From Cruorifilaria tuberocauda (Eukaryota > Nematoda > Chromadorea > Rhabditida > Onchocercidae), in assembly GCA_013365365.1 (NCBI GenBank), contig JABVXU010000294.1, positions 1-64,000 of the forward strand: DNA of 64,000 nt. Reading direction: 5' to 3'. The notes under the pieces are model-generated. The model made no database searches and was not told where the DNA came from. It was given only the letters and a program-made list of their open reading frames with translations. The position numbers and the translations under genes are program-made. Shown piece after piece: positions 50,826-63,241 of the stretch; positions within the stretch are counted from its first letter, which is position 1; each line of letters opens with the position of its first letter.

Positions 50826-53022
50826 TCTCATTTTTCATTTTTTTTATATGCTAAAATGATCAATTATACCGTTTCGCAAATTATTATCAAAATATCTGTC
50901 ATAGTAATAATATAAACATTAAGGTATATCATTTCAAATTGCTAAAATTCCTTAATGACTCTTTTGCTGGATATTTAAATATTCAAAAAGCATATTTAAA
51001 AATGAAAAAATAACTATCAGTTATAATTAAAGGTAAAAAAGCAATTATTAGCTATTAAATTAACTTTTAAACAAATCGTCGAAAAAATTTACCATTTTCA
51101 TCTCATACTTTTCATGCATATTACTAATATTAATAAAAATAAAAATAAACTTCACAAAAAGAAATTAGAGAAGAAATATGATTGAGAGAAAATTTCATTT
51201 TAATCTTTTAATTTAATTTATTTTAATTTTAATATTCAAGAAAAGAAAGACAAATTACGTGCTAAAAGTTATTGAAAGTCTTGAATGAATTTATTCATTT
51301 TCTATTAAAACTTTTAATAATAATTTTTCTGTTTTATTTTTTTTCATGTTTTTATGCATGAAAATTTTGCTTAAATTAATAAAGAAAACAGTATTTCGTA
51401 AAAAAGAAATGAAAAAAATTAAAAAAAAGTCTTCAAGATTGCATGTGTACAGGTATATATTTGTATCTAAAATGTTATTAATCACTATTCCAAGTTTATA
51501 AAGTTAATTAAGCTTATTGCTACATCGACATTTTTTTATAATTTGCATCGTTAAATGATAGCGGAAAGGAAATAATCATTTGAAATACTTTTTAAATTAG
51601 CAAATTCGTTCTGAGATTATTATCAGTATGCTTCACATATATGTGCGTAAAAATTATTTTTCATAACATTTCTAATGCAACAAGCAAATCATCTTTTCTT
51701 TTTTTTGTTCTAATCTTTTATCGTTTGATAATAAAGAAAAAAACTTTGCAAACAAATATTTAAATTTGTCAAATATTCTGAAGAAAAATCGCAAAATCAT
51801 TTTTAAATCATACTTTTCTCTTACTTCAACATGTTATAAACTGTGTTATAAGTTAAAAAATATTGCAATTTATGTTCGATCAATTGATTTTAATATTTCA
51901 ATCGTTGATTCAAATGTTTTTCATTGTTTAAATTTTTATTTAAATTGGATTTAATGTATAAAAAAAAGTTCCTTGGATAATTTGTCTTTTGAAAATGCTA
52001 AAATAATAAAATGTGATTTAATAGAATTGCAAAATTTTTTTCCATACTTTCTCTTACTAAAGTATATAATTTCTTTCCTCCAAAGTCTGTAATTTCGAAT
52101 ATAAACAATAAAAATTGGCATTTGATATATTCCATGTCTTATTCATAGTTAATATATTTCATTTCATTACAAATATGAAATATGAGAAATTGATGTGAAA
52201 AAGATTAATTAAATATAACGAATATGGTTTACAGGAAATTTTCCTTAATTTTTTTTGGCATACAATTGATATGAACTAAAATTAAAATTACATACAACAG
52301 AATAATTATATTAAAAAACCATTCTAAACATCTTGGGTGATAAATTTCAGTTTATTCTCAGTTGCAATTAAAACAAATCCTTGTCTAAATATAAATAATC
52401 TCTAAGCTGTATTACTTGATTGTATGTTTGTGTCGGTATCATTTATTGTTTATTGCTATTATTAATTATTACTATTACTATTACTATTATTATGCTGCTA
52501 TTATCATTATTATTAATTTATTGCTATCATTAATTAGTATTTTAAATTATTATTTACTACTATTGTTATCATTATTATTAATTATTATTATTATTATTTG
52601 TTCCATTGTTTACCATTATCATTAAGAACATCATTGCCATGATTATCATTATTTGCATTACTACTGATTAAATTAAACAAAAATTTATGAAAAAAGTCTG
52701 ATAAAAGTTGTTGAGAAAAAGCAAAAATTTCTTCACAATTGTTATTTACTAAGGGATGGAAAGGGTACTGTTTAGAATTATTATCCAGAAACTTACCATT
52801 CAGAGCGTAGCACCGTTTAGAAATAATCCACCGACGAATAATCGTCGGATGTTTTTGATTCAAATTCTCCTCATTCAAAAATGATCCCTATGACACGTGA
52901 AATATCTTCATACACGTTACTTGCACACGTCATTCAATTATCTTCCATAATTCTTGCCCTATGAAACTTCAATTTTAAATGCTTTTTTTCCTTCTATCAT
53001 TTTAATAATGAATCTCTTACAG
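50826..53022. other. AT-rich spacer with ATT-rich low-complexity tract
   Basis: No coding exon could be supported. 52441-52620 is an imperfect ATT/ACT trinucleotide tract. Missing 5' exons of the LRAT-like gene that ends at 53288 should lie here or further upstream, but I could not identify them. Confidence 0.5.
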
Positions 53023-53288
53023 ATAAAAGAATTTATCACTGTCAAAATCTTCTACGTGTTCGAACAGGCGACGAAGTGATCCGTATAGCACGTGAAATAA
53101 GTGTGCATCAACGTTATTTTACACAATACGATATTCGCTTTTGTAATTGTCAACATTTCACAAGTTATTGCAGTTGCGGCACTGCTTTTTCGCATGATAT
53201 GTCCAGCAAAATGAAATATTCAGCATGTAACTTATTGCTTTCATTTCGTTCCTCGAAGGATACTCGGAATTCCTGTCCGAAAGCCTAA
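53023..53288 (+). CDS. Terminal exon of an LRAT-like acyltransferase/NlpC-P60-fold protein (partial)
   Basis: After the acceptor CTTACAG, 88 codons run to TAA. The stretch IRFCNCQHFTSYCSCGTAFS matches the lecithin:retinol acyltransferase (LRAT) and H-rev107 active-site motif NCEHF, with the catalytic cysteine in CNCQH. The usual Glu after the cysteine is Gln here. Upstream residues (GDEVIRIAREI) fit the helix that precedes the motif in the family. The conserved histidine that completes the active site lies in more N-terminal sequence, which I could not find. The gene is therefore partial in this annotation. Nematode members include membrane-associated proteins such as EGL-26. The tail after the motif is not recognisable. 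Confidence 0.6.
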
Positions 53289-56200
53289 AATCCCGAAAGT
53301 GACATTCAGGAGTAATGCAACCCGGCCGATGAACAATCACTGATTTTTTTTCTTTGTTTTAAGCCTTGCCAATAAATATTTTAGCAGTAATTTAAACTTT
53401 ATTCTCCCATTCCTTTCTTTTCTTACTTAAGCATCCAAAGTTTGTTTTCTCACTTCTTATTTCAGAATTAATCAAGTTTTTGTGGAAAAAAAAGTGAAAG
53501 CATGAATTTATATTTTAAATTTGCATCAAAGCTTTAAAATTCATTCCAACATGTTGTGATAATTTAACGCATCAGTTTTTTCTTTCACTTTCAATCTTCC
53601 CTTTCATCTGTTTATCATCCAACCATAGAAATTTTGATTACGTTGATATACGTCAACTGATAGGTCTATGTAACATAATATTTTCAAATCCATCAAAACA
53701 CATATCATTCTAATCATAAAGTGTTTTCACTCAATTCAAACTAGAATAAAAATAGAAAGACTGAGCTTAAAGCAATGTTAGACTGGAATTGTGGAGAATT
53801 TCAAGCAATTTTATTAATAATTAAACTAATTACTTCATATCAAATTACTTGTACCTCTTCTTCCGCGTTTTTTTCCCTTGCCAGCAAGGTATATATTCAA
53901 AAAAATTAAGAAATTTTCATTACTTTAAATCCCAATACAATTTCTGATTGTTTATTTTTATTTAGTTGCCAATAGCAAAATGCCAATCATCTGTATATAT
54001 TTTTGAATTTCTTGTTAATTTAAAAAAAAGTTATACTAGTAAAATGCTAATGTTGAATAATGGAGAAATTCAGGAAGCAAGATTTATCATATTTATTGCT
54101 TTATCAATGATCACTTAAAGTATTCAACTGATAAATTATCAGTTAAATGTGTATTTTTTAAAGATGAAAAAGGTATTATGAGCTTTTTATCGCTTTACTG
54201 ATAATTTCAGAATTAGAAATAAAATTTTGTAATTTCTTTACTTCATTTAGAAATTTTAAATTACTATTTAAATTACTGAGTTACTATTTTAAATTCGGAA
54301 TCCACTACTGACTTTGAAGTTTGAAATACATAAAATGTGATTAGATTGTAACAACTGTGTTGTTTTATGGTAGTGAGGAGCAAATAGAATTTTCGGCAAG
54401 CCATTCGTAAAATGATTTTTCGCTCTCTTAAATTAAATTTATCTCCTGTGATTGGGCAATTGATTATATTGAATGAATGATAAATTGATATATTGATTAC
54501 CTGATTACATTTGATAAGAAATAATTTGTCTTTACTTGCGAATATATTTTATAAACAGTGATTTCTCAAGACTCTTTTGTTTTACTCATAGAAACCTTTG
54601 TAATACAAAGATCAGAGCAAAATTTACCTGTGTTAGTAACTTGCAAGAAAAGAAACTCTGACTCAATCACTTTGATAACATTCATAAGTGAATCTTTTAG
54701 AAAGCATAAGAGTAGAAATTATATTTCTTGTGTTAAATTAACCGCTCAATTTAAATTCACACCTAAATTGCAGACAAAAGAAGGAATGAACAAAAGGGAA
54801 AGGACCACTTTTATAGTGTATTATCAAGCTTACCATGTTGAATATTTATGAGACTGTAAAGGGAAGTTACGGCTATTCGATTTCACATTTCAGAAATAAA
54901 GCTAAAGCGAAAAAATTATAATCTTACTGTTAAATAAGTAAGATCAAGCTTATATAGCTACTAAAAAAGGCATTATGAAATTTTCAATCATAATGTATTA
55001 AGTTCTTTTAAATGATACATATTTAAAAATTTTTGTAGGGAATGATGATTGGTTTGATTGGTAATTGATGATAAGAACTAATTAGTAGATACTTTATGGT
55101 TGAATATTCCTAAGCTGCTTCACTTTAAGCAAGAATTTACAAAGTTTCATTGAGGAGCTTATTGACTGATATTGATATAATCCAGAAGTGAATAATGAAT
55201 AAGAATGAGCAACAGGAAAGCTTAATAAAAATGCAGATCTGCTTTTATAGCTTATTAAGGAATCAAAAACCAAACGAAATAATATTTATAAAATCCGCTT
55301 GCTGCCATAAGATATTGAGTAAAAAACGAATCTGCTGCTCAGAGTTTCCGGTAATTTTAAGATTTCAATTTGGTTATAAATTCACATTGTAAACAACCAC
55401 ATTTCGTAAACATAATTATAATCATTTCATTGAAAATTTTTTAATTAAAAAGTTTTGACGGTGTAATTTTTAGAAGACATCCTTAATTTGTAAGGATTTT
55501 TTTGGGGATTTCAAGACATAAAGGAGAGAATGATATTGCATTGATATCGATAAATTCATTTTATTGCAATAAATTGATAGTATTTCTTTTCGTTTTGTTT
55601 TGATTAATTAATATGAATGAAATCGATTTCATTTCTCTCTAAAAGTTGCAATTTATGCAAAAACTTTCAAGACTTTTTACCATCAAAAATTCTTTCATTG
55701 AAGTTTTTTGCGATTTGTTGGCTAAAAAACCTCTTAAGCTTGTTAGCATTATCTTTCATTAATTACAAGTAGTTTTTCAAAAGTGTCAGTTGTCTTTTCA
55801 CTTTTTGCAAATGTTCTTTTTTTTGAAAATATCCCTGCAATTTTTCCATCGCTCTTCTGGATTGATTGATTTTATAAAATTTGTTCAAATTGAGAATGAT
55901 ATTCAAATTTAGTGCAAAGTTTAAACTTCTATTTGTTTAATTACTTTATAAGAAAACAGCATAGAGTAATTAATATGTTAGCAATTTAAAATTTTCTATT
56001 TTTATCTCATTCTTTCAATGTTGATGATTAATAAATCATGAAAGTGCAGCGAAATTAAAGAATAAAATCGGTTATGCTTCGAGAAACAAAAATTATCAGG
56101 GAAAGGCATATTTCACATTGCCTGGAAATATCCCTACGATAGTAAAATTGTTGTAAAGTTGTGCTTCAACACTTAAAATAGCATTTAAGTAAACATAATG

Positions 56201-58413
56201 TTGTGAAATAAAATTTTATTTAGCATATTTCTATGAATAATTTAGGATCAAAACATATGCTTTGGAAACTTTCCGGTTTTATATCATTAATTTAATTCCA
56301 GGTTCATAATGTTTGTGAATAAAGCAATAAAATTAATTATTGTACGTTTCTTAAGATTTAAGTTTCCTCTCCGATCATTAGAATGACAATCGAATTGTAA
56401 AATTGTGATTAGCATTGTACTGCTCTTATCTGTAGTTGGTACGCGCATTGTTTGATGCAATTTCTTGACATTTTTCCTTTAAGTTGAAGTTGTTTTCCCT
56501 GAATATTTGAGACTGAAAATAGTTCATTATGGTACTTTTTTGAAAGGCTTCTAGAAATTTTTTCAATCTAATATTTCATCCAATTTTCAAATTAAATAAT
56601 TGAATTTAGGTCGTGATTTAATATCATTATTGTATTTGTTTTTACAATTGTTTTAACTATTTATGTGACAAAATTTAACAGCTTATCACATTGTTATATC
56701 TGTAAGCAACATTAGCCATACACCGAAACATTCTACAATATTCATTGTGTTGTCATTCTGCTCTTGCAATCAGTCAAGAGCATGAGTAGATCCTTATTTC
56801 TTGCATAATAAAATAAAATTGTTACCGATAGAATTGATAAACTGCTGCATTCTCATACCATGTTGTTGAATGATTGTTTTAAGTCAGTTTTAATAAGTCC
56901 TTCGTCGAATTTGCTGAATTTTTCTGAACGGAATAGTTCAAACATATAGGTTCAATACCATTATAACAAGTTTAATATTAGAAGAACAGAAATTTATATT
57001 TGAGAATAATTAATACTTCTGATCAGTGATGAATATTGCAACTGATAAAAGAGAAAAAACCTTTGGTTCTAATGAACAAAATTTTTCTGCATTTTTGGCT
57101 ATACTGTGCTGTCATTAATCATTCTACGTTTAAAACTGCGTGATTAAATGGTAAATTCGAAGAAAGTGATTTTAGCAAATGAAGCAAACATACTTCTAAA
57201 TGCATGAGATAAGTTAAAATTCTCATATTTTCAAAAAAAATTGCTTTGAATTGAAAAAAAGTGATAGAAATAATGCGACTTCTACCATAAATTATATTGT
57301 AGCTTTCCATTTCTCTAAGATTAAACATTGTATTGTAATATGCTTTTATTCAATTTCATGGATAATCCAACGTTATTCATAAATGAAATTAAATATTTCG
57401 ATGAATGGTAACCTGTTGTCATTAAAGAATTAGCTATACCAAGTATGAACAGATGAAAATCAAAGAAAATATGCAAATAAAGTTGCAGAAGTTATATTAT
57501 CTCTAGCTTAATTTATTCGATTCTCTATCGTCGTAAAATTTTTTATTCTTATACTTTCATAATGTTGTCAACTGAAAATGTTCAGTAGCTAATTATTAGT
57601 ATCAATCGAAAAGGAATCAAGCTTAAGCGCATGCTGTAGAAGCATGAATTTAAATTTCCATACATATATGCACAAATGTAAATCATTTTGGATATTCATA
57701 CCAATTGATCTATCTCTTAAAAGAAATTTATCCATATATTCTCTTATTTATTTATTTATATTTATTTGTTTATTTATTTTACTGATTTAAATCCCTATAT
57801 TAGTATAAACTTACTCATTTTACAAAGTGGCAGGTTTTTAAAACATTAGAAACGGTACTACGAAATCAAAAGTGAATTAAGTTATTAAAATATAAGCAAA
57901 TTTAGAAAAAAAAGCAATCAATAAAATCAGCAATCAATAAAAAAGCAATCAAAAAGCAATAAATAGAATTAGCAATCAGTAAAAAATCAATCAAAAGGTT
58001 TCAAACACGAATCAAAGCATGATTTAAGTGTCAATCACATTTCCATTCGAAATGTTCAGAGATCGTTAGTTGTGATATAGATATTGTTATGCTAAAAATT
58101 CCAGTGTAATTATTTGTTGAAAATTAAACGTAATGATTGACGTATTCTAATCGAAGTGACATTTTCTATAAGAATTTTACAAAAATTGTCAAGATAAATC
58201 AACGCAAGATTGGTGTTATAATCCCACGTTGTCTCCAATAAATATGATCCAAGCAAAAAGTGATGGCAATTATGATAGGTATTGACATTTGAAGTTTTAG
58301 GTAATTAATATTTGAAGTTTCCATGGCAATTATTCAAAGAATTAATTATTCAATTGAAATTCTTTCATCGAATACATATTTACTTCTGTCTTTGTCATGC
58401 GTATGTTTCAAAT
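53289..58413. other. Five-kilobase AT-rich non-coding region
   Basis: No gene recognised. The longest open frame is 54558-54851 (plus, 97 codons, GTG start), preceded by an AAACAG acceptor-like site; its product matches nothing I know. Another at 55195-55392 is similar. Both are weak. A tandem repeat at 57912-57996 is listed separately. Confidence 0.55.
57912..57996 (+). repeat. Imperfect tandem repeat, unit about AGCAATCAATAAAA
   Basis: Five AGCAATCA-type words occur in about 85 bp with A-rich connectors of varying length. Confidence 0.75.
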
Positions 58414-58424
58414 TTATTTTTCAG
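58414..58424 (+). promoter_or_regulatory. Probable trans-splice acceptor of the receptor gene
   Basis: TTATTTTTCAG ends 73 nt before the ATG at 58498. Two short upstream ATGs, each followed closely by an in-frame stop, lie in the leader and could reduce translation. Confidence 0.4.
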
Positions 58425-58497
58425 GAATTAAAACTTTTTACCACGGAAGTTCTTTGGCTGAGAAGGAAATGAAATGATCTAACAACTATGTGAAAGT

Positions 58498-60320
58498 ATG
58501 CTCCATCGTCCATGCTGCATTTTTATCTTATTCCTGATACCGTCGTTGAACTGTTACGATGGAAATATGACAGGTATATTCGATATAAGAAGTGAATATA
58601 ACAGGATCAAAAAACACGTGGCAATTGTGTTTTTCAGTATATTCTTACTGTATAGTATTACTAGTAATTTATTAATGCTAATGGTATTCTGTTGTACGCA
58701 AGATAATCGTAACAGTCGTACATTCATTCTTATCACATATCAGTTTACGATTTCTAGCTTTTTGAGCTTTATCCCACAAGCTGTTGTTTTGTTTGAATTA
58801 CTGAACGCCGAAATCAATTCTGATTGTAAGTTTTCTTTTTTTTTCGCTTCTCTTATCGTCATTTAATTATTACTATTCATTGGGAAAGTTTATAATGACA
58901 GGTAGTCTATTTGGTTACCACATTCTCTATTAGTAAATCAAGATGATTGAATTTTATATATTTGCTTGAATTGCTTATATTTCAGCGCAGTTGGGAAAAG
59001 CATGGATCTACAACACATTCTCAACTTTGAACACATTTACCTTTATTTCTATGTTGCACTTTGCATTTTTATTAGCAGTGGATCGTTTTTTGGCTATAAA
59101 TTTACCAAAATTCAGTAGTTTTTTGAATTCAAAAAAACTCTACTTAATTATTACTTTCGTTTGGTTATCAGTTTTCGGTATGTTCATTGATATCTCTCAA
59201 CTAATCATTTCGAAGATTTCCTTAGATAGATTTATCATTAGTGTTATTTATTTAAAACAAAATAACTGATTTAAATTATGACAATAGAGATAATTTTAAT
59301 AATTAGTTTTAATAATTCTTTGTGCTTATTAAATGCAGAATAAATTATTTTACCAATATATTGTTTCAACTTATGGCTTGATAACTTCCGAGAACAACAT
59401 TTAGTTCATTAAACGTTTCAGTGATAACATTCACGGAATTTTATTATTGCTCTAAAACATTCGTTGTTTCGAATTTGCAATGGTCATTTAATTGCACGAA
59501 ACGAACACCCGAGGGTGGCCAGATTTTTCTGAGGTTGATTTCTTTGAATTCAAACTTAAATATTCCGAAAAACAAAAAAACATTAATTTGCGTTATAAAG
59601 CACAAAATCAGTTTTTCTTGATTTATATTTCAAAAAGAATCGCATCGGAAGGATCCCGTAAATCCGTAAATCATTGTTTAACCTTAATTGTCTATCGACT
59701 ATCTCTATTCAGAACTCGTTATATTTGGACATTAACTTTACCAATAACGATGTTCCTGATATACGTTTCAATATTCTACGTTATACGTCGAAGAAGGCTG
59801 CGTGTCTTCCATCTACAACCATGCACAACTCTAATCAGTACATTTCATTGTTTTTTTTATTTTTCTTTTACCTAATCAAAGAAAAAATACAACTTAAATC
59901 TCATTTGTTGGATAATCGTCAAAAATCATTTTATGAAATTTCCTCAAGAAATTTTTGAAATTTATGAAATTATCTTCTTTGTTAGCTTAATTCATCCTTT
60001 GAAATTTAGATTTAACAAACGCAAAAACATCCACAGAATATCAAACTACGGATAAGAGAAAAATTAGTAAATGTGAGCGATCAATGCTAATTCAAGCAGT
60101 AACGGTTTGTGGTGCAATGGAAATTGAAGCTTTCTGTTTTTATTTTTTACGGAAAATTGCAGTTAAAATAGCCGGAAAAGAAGTGGATATTCCGGTTAAT
60201 ATTTTAATCAATTGCTATGTTATTTTGGTTACTGCAGTATTACCTACTAGCAATTTAATTTTTGTCAAACGATTTCGTGTCGAAATCAAGAAGACAATTT
60301 TAAAATTATTAAAATTATGA
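58498..60320 (+). CDS. Seven-transmembrane receptor, nematode chemoreceptor-like, 5 exons
   Basis: Exons: 58498-58825, 58986-59177, 59422-59533, 59713-59801, 60010-60320, all in phase, giving 343 residues. The N-terminus is hydrophobic (possible signal peptide, 1-19) with a glycosylation site NMT at 23-25. Seven helices follow, at about 41-65, 76-101, 123-141, 160-180, 205-228, 255-278 and 289-313. The third ends in LAVDRFLAINLP, a variant of the DRY motif (D142, R143, F144). The seventh ends in LPTSNLIF where rhodopsin-like receptors have NPxxY. The C-tail is short and basic. It resembles rhodopsin-like nematode serpentine receptors such as the Srx group, but the subfamily call is tentative. 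Ligand unknown. It stands alone in several kilobases of non-coding DNA. Confidence 0.8.
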
Positions 60321-62813
60321 ACAGTCGAAAACGCTGACGATCTTACCTATATTAATTAAAGTTTAATCGTTTTGTTGTTGTGAATTAATTACAGTTTTAA
60401 ATTTCTAACAGATTATTTTGAAGCAGCAATCTCATGAAATCACTTTCATCGATAACTGTATGGGAATAGCTATGTATTTTAGAATATCGGATTTCATTAT
60501 GTGCTCCAGTTTAATAATAGCTGGAAAATTTTGAATATTTTGCTAAAACAATGATAATATTGCTATAAGTTATAAATGCCGTAATTCTTCGGTAACTACT
60601 TGATCAAGGGAAATATATTTCTTGTAATTCATCGAGCTTTGTTAACTCCTTTTCATTGATTGAGTACCTTTAATTAATCTGGAAATCATTTATTGGTTTA
60701 TGGTACCAAAACTGATTAAGCTGAAATTTTTCATTTTATTGAAGGACAAAAGAATAAGAGTTTTTACTGATTAATAGAGGATTTATTCTTTGTTACAAAA
60801 CAAGCAATGAAGAATGCCGTGGATAAAGTTAATGATTATGAAAAAATTTTGATATTTACTTCAAAAAGGAAAAAGTAAGGTTTTTATTGATTGACAAATG
60901 ATTTATAATTTCTGTAAGATAAAAAAATATAACTTCGAATGTAAGGGAAAAGGTGCAATTAGTCACATTTTAATAAACCTTAATAAATCCCTTTTAAGCA
61001 ACAATTAATTTCATTGTAAAAGAATTACTCAAATAAAAATAAAAATTAATTGATTCCTTGACTTCCAATGCATGTAATAAATGTGATGCTCATCATTGAA
61101 TTTATACATCGTTTATGCTCGTGTTGTAAATAAAAAGTAATAGTTATGCTTCAATAATTGGCTTTTGCCAAATCAAATTTAGCTATTGTTAAAAAACAAA
61201 TGAAGAAGTATAAATTAGAAAATAGCAATTGTTAAATCCAATCAGATTGAATAATTTAGTGTTAGACAAAAGATTGAATTATTACTTTCGACAACAATTC
61301 TAGCTTAAATAACTAAAAACTGACAATCAAATAAAGGATGAAAAATGTCACTTTCTACAACTATTCATCTTTTACTTATAAACTTCATTACTTTGTCTTC
61401 ATTTTCAAATCTTTGCTGATAGTTATCTCAAGTACTTCAGTTTTTGCTCTAACTATTTCTTCTACGATTAGTTAAAAATTCGAAGAAGAAAGAGTAAAAA
61501 TTGTTAAAATTTTAAAATCGAAAAGTTAAAATGTTAATTTTTTTTATATTCACATCAAATTTGATTATAAACTTAAACTTTTTCCTTTTTTTTCTAAATA
61601 AAAATGCCAAAATACAGCAATAATGCAGCACTCATTCACGAACAACAAAAAAACATGCACTTCAATTAGTTCTGTTGATTTAAAATATGACACTTAGTTG
61701 TAGAACTTGTTCGATGACCTATCTGAAATTCACGGTGAGAAATGGAAAAAGAAAGAGCTGAGAGAAAACCTGCTTAATTCATTAAGCTGTAAATATTGCT
61801 AGCATTTCATTAACAATTTCTTCGAACAAAATTAATTGTAACAAAAAAGAAATTTCCTTTTCAAAAAATTAATTAAACGAAATAAACGTATTCTATGCAA
61901 CTATTGATTTACATCAATAAGTTAGATAAATCAAAACTACTTATCATTTGATGCAATTTTTTAGCACTTTATCACTGCTTAAAATTAAGATTATTGATAA
62001 AATTTCAAATTGGACTATAGTTAATGAATATTGATGCACTATTACTGTTTAGTAATAACTTTAAAAATTTGAAATTAATTAATCGATAAACGATGCCTTT
62101 TTAATATATTTCATCCATCGTTATCTCTGCAAAATTTTATTAATTTAAATCACATTCAAAATCATTTCAGATATTGAAATAATCAAAATTTAATATTTAA
62201 TATTTATTTAATATCATCGCATGTCACAGAACAGAACTTATGATGGTATTAAATTTTAATTATTTATGTGAATGAAGAAAACTCAAAGTAATATTGATAA
62301 GAAATGATTGATTGCTGTAAAGGAATAAATTCGTAAGTGATAATATCGCAAGTGGCAGGTATTGATTTAATTTCATGTATTAAATTTTCATCTTTTCTGG
62401 AGCTTATATAATTGAACGTAGCTTGCAGATAATTATGAAATTATGAAATTACAGTTTTTATTAGTCAATTATCAAATTATTAATAACTATTCTTATACAA
62501 TTGAATTTGAAGGTAAAGTTTCTTGTGAAAATAATTGATGAAATTCTGCATGCATTTTGTTGATTGATTAAATATTTTTAAATGCATTTCTAAAAAAATA
62601 TGTCATTTTCTCCCTCTCTCTCTTTTTGACATTTTTAAAGTTTCTGATCAAAATTTTGACAGGTCATTCGTCCTAACACATATTACTAACAAAAGATCAA
62701 AGAGTATTTGGCATTTATTATTAATTATTGTAAATATTCATTATTTATTATTGTTAATACTATTATTACTATTATCTTGACTATTATTATTAATTGTCAT
62801 GATTATTATTATC

Positions 62814-62814
<1 letters not shown>

Positions 62815-62856
<42 letters not shown>
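62815..62856 (+). repeat. (TTA)n microsatellite
   Basis: Fourteen uninterrupted TTA units, within a longer imperfect ATT-rich tract from about 62710. Confidence 0.95.
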
Positions 62857-62862
<6 letters not shown>

Positions 62863-62998
62863 TTCAATTTACAGTTTCCATCGTCAATTGCTGAAATCAA
62901 TATAAAAGCAGCCTGAAGAGCTTTTTTATTATCGAAAACTTGGCTGTTGCTTTTTAAGTGCCAATGTCGTATTGCTTAACCAATCAAACTAAGGTAGC

Positions 62999-63031
62999 AG
63001 AGAGAGGGAATGAGAGAGAGAGAGAGAGAGA
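62999..63031 (+). repeat. (GA)n microsatellite
   Basis: GA repeat with one interruption (GGGAAT), longest pure run about nine units. Confidence 0.9.
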
Positions 63032-63157
63032 AGTAGAGGAAAAGGATGAAAATGCTTTTCAGATGTTAAGTTGTAATTTTTTCACTCTCTCAACTCTTAA
63101 ATAAACCAAACACATTCAAAATTGAATTCATATACTTTAATACAAACTTCAAGGCAA

Positions 63158-63241
63158 ATGAGCAACAGGCGTCGTTCAACCAGCTATGCCGACAAGCTAA
63201 AATTCGCTCTTAACGAGTTAACAAGTAATGCTAACGAATAG
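63158..63241 (+). CDS. Candidate micro-ORF, 27 residues, or terminal exon
   Basis: ATG 63158 opens MSNRRRSTSYADKLKFALNE and ends at TAG. The local sequence is clearly richer in G+C than its surroundings. A second frame across the same bases is also open (ending IRS before TAA at about 63212-63214) and would be entered from upstream, so this could be a coding exon in either frame. A TATAAAAG word lies 250 nt upstream. No family recognised. Confidence 0.25.
   Translation: MSNRRRSTSYADKLKFALNELTSNANE

Larger units (their letters stand above)
60321..63157. other. AT-rich non-coding region downstream of the receptor
   Basis: No coding exon was found. It includes the receptor 3' UTR, a TTA microsatellite and a GA microsatellite. 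A TATAAAAG word at 62901-62908 lies about 250 nt before the small ORF at 63158. Confidence 0.6.

Noticed and set aside
52594..52878. Minus-strand 94-codon frame containing NNNCEE, resembling the LRAT active-site motif
   Set aside because: The residues after the cysteine do not follow the family pattern (no His-Phe), the second half is Asn-rich from an ATT tract, and a GTAAGT donor interrupts it. The similarity next to a true LRAT-like exon is probably coincidence.
54558..54851. 97-codon plus-strand open frame
   Set aside because: Starts at GTG, matches no family and lacks a convincing partner exon; kept only as a note in the spacer entry.
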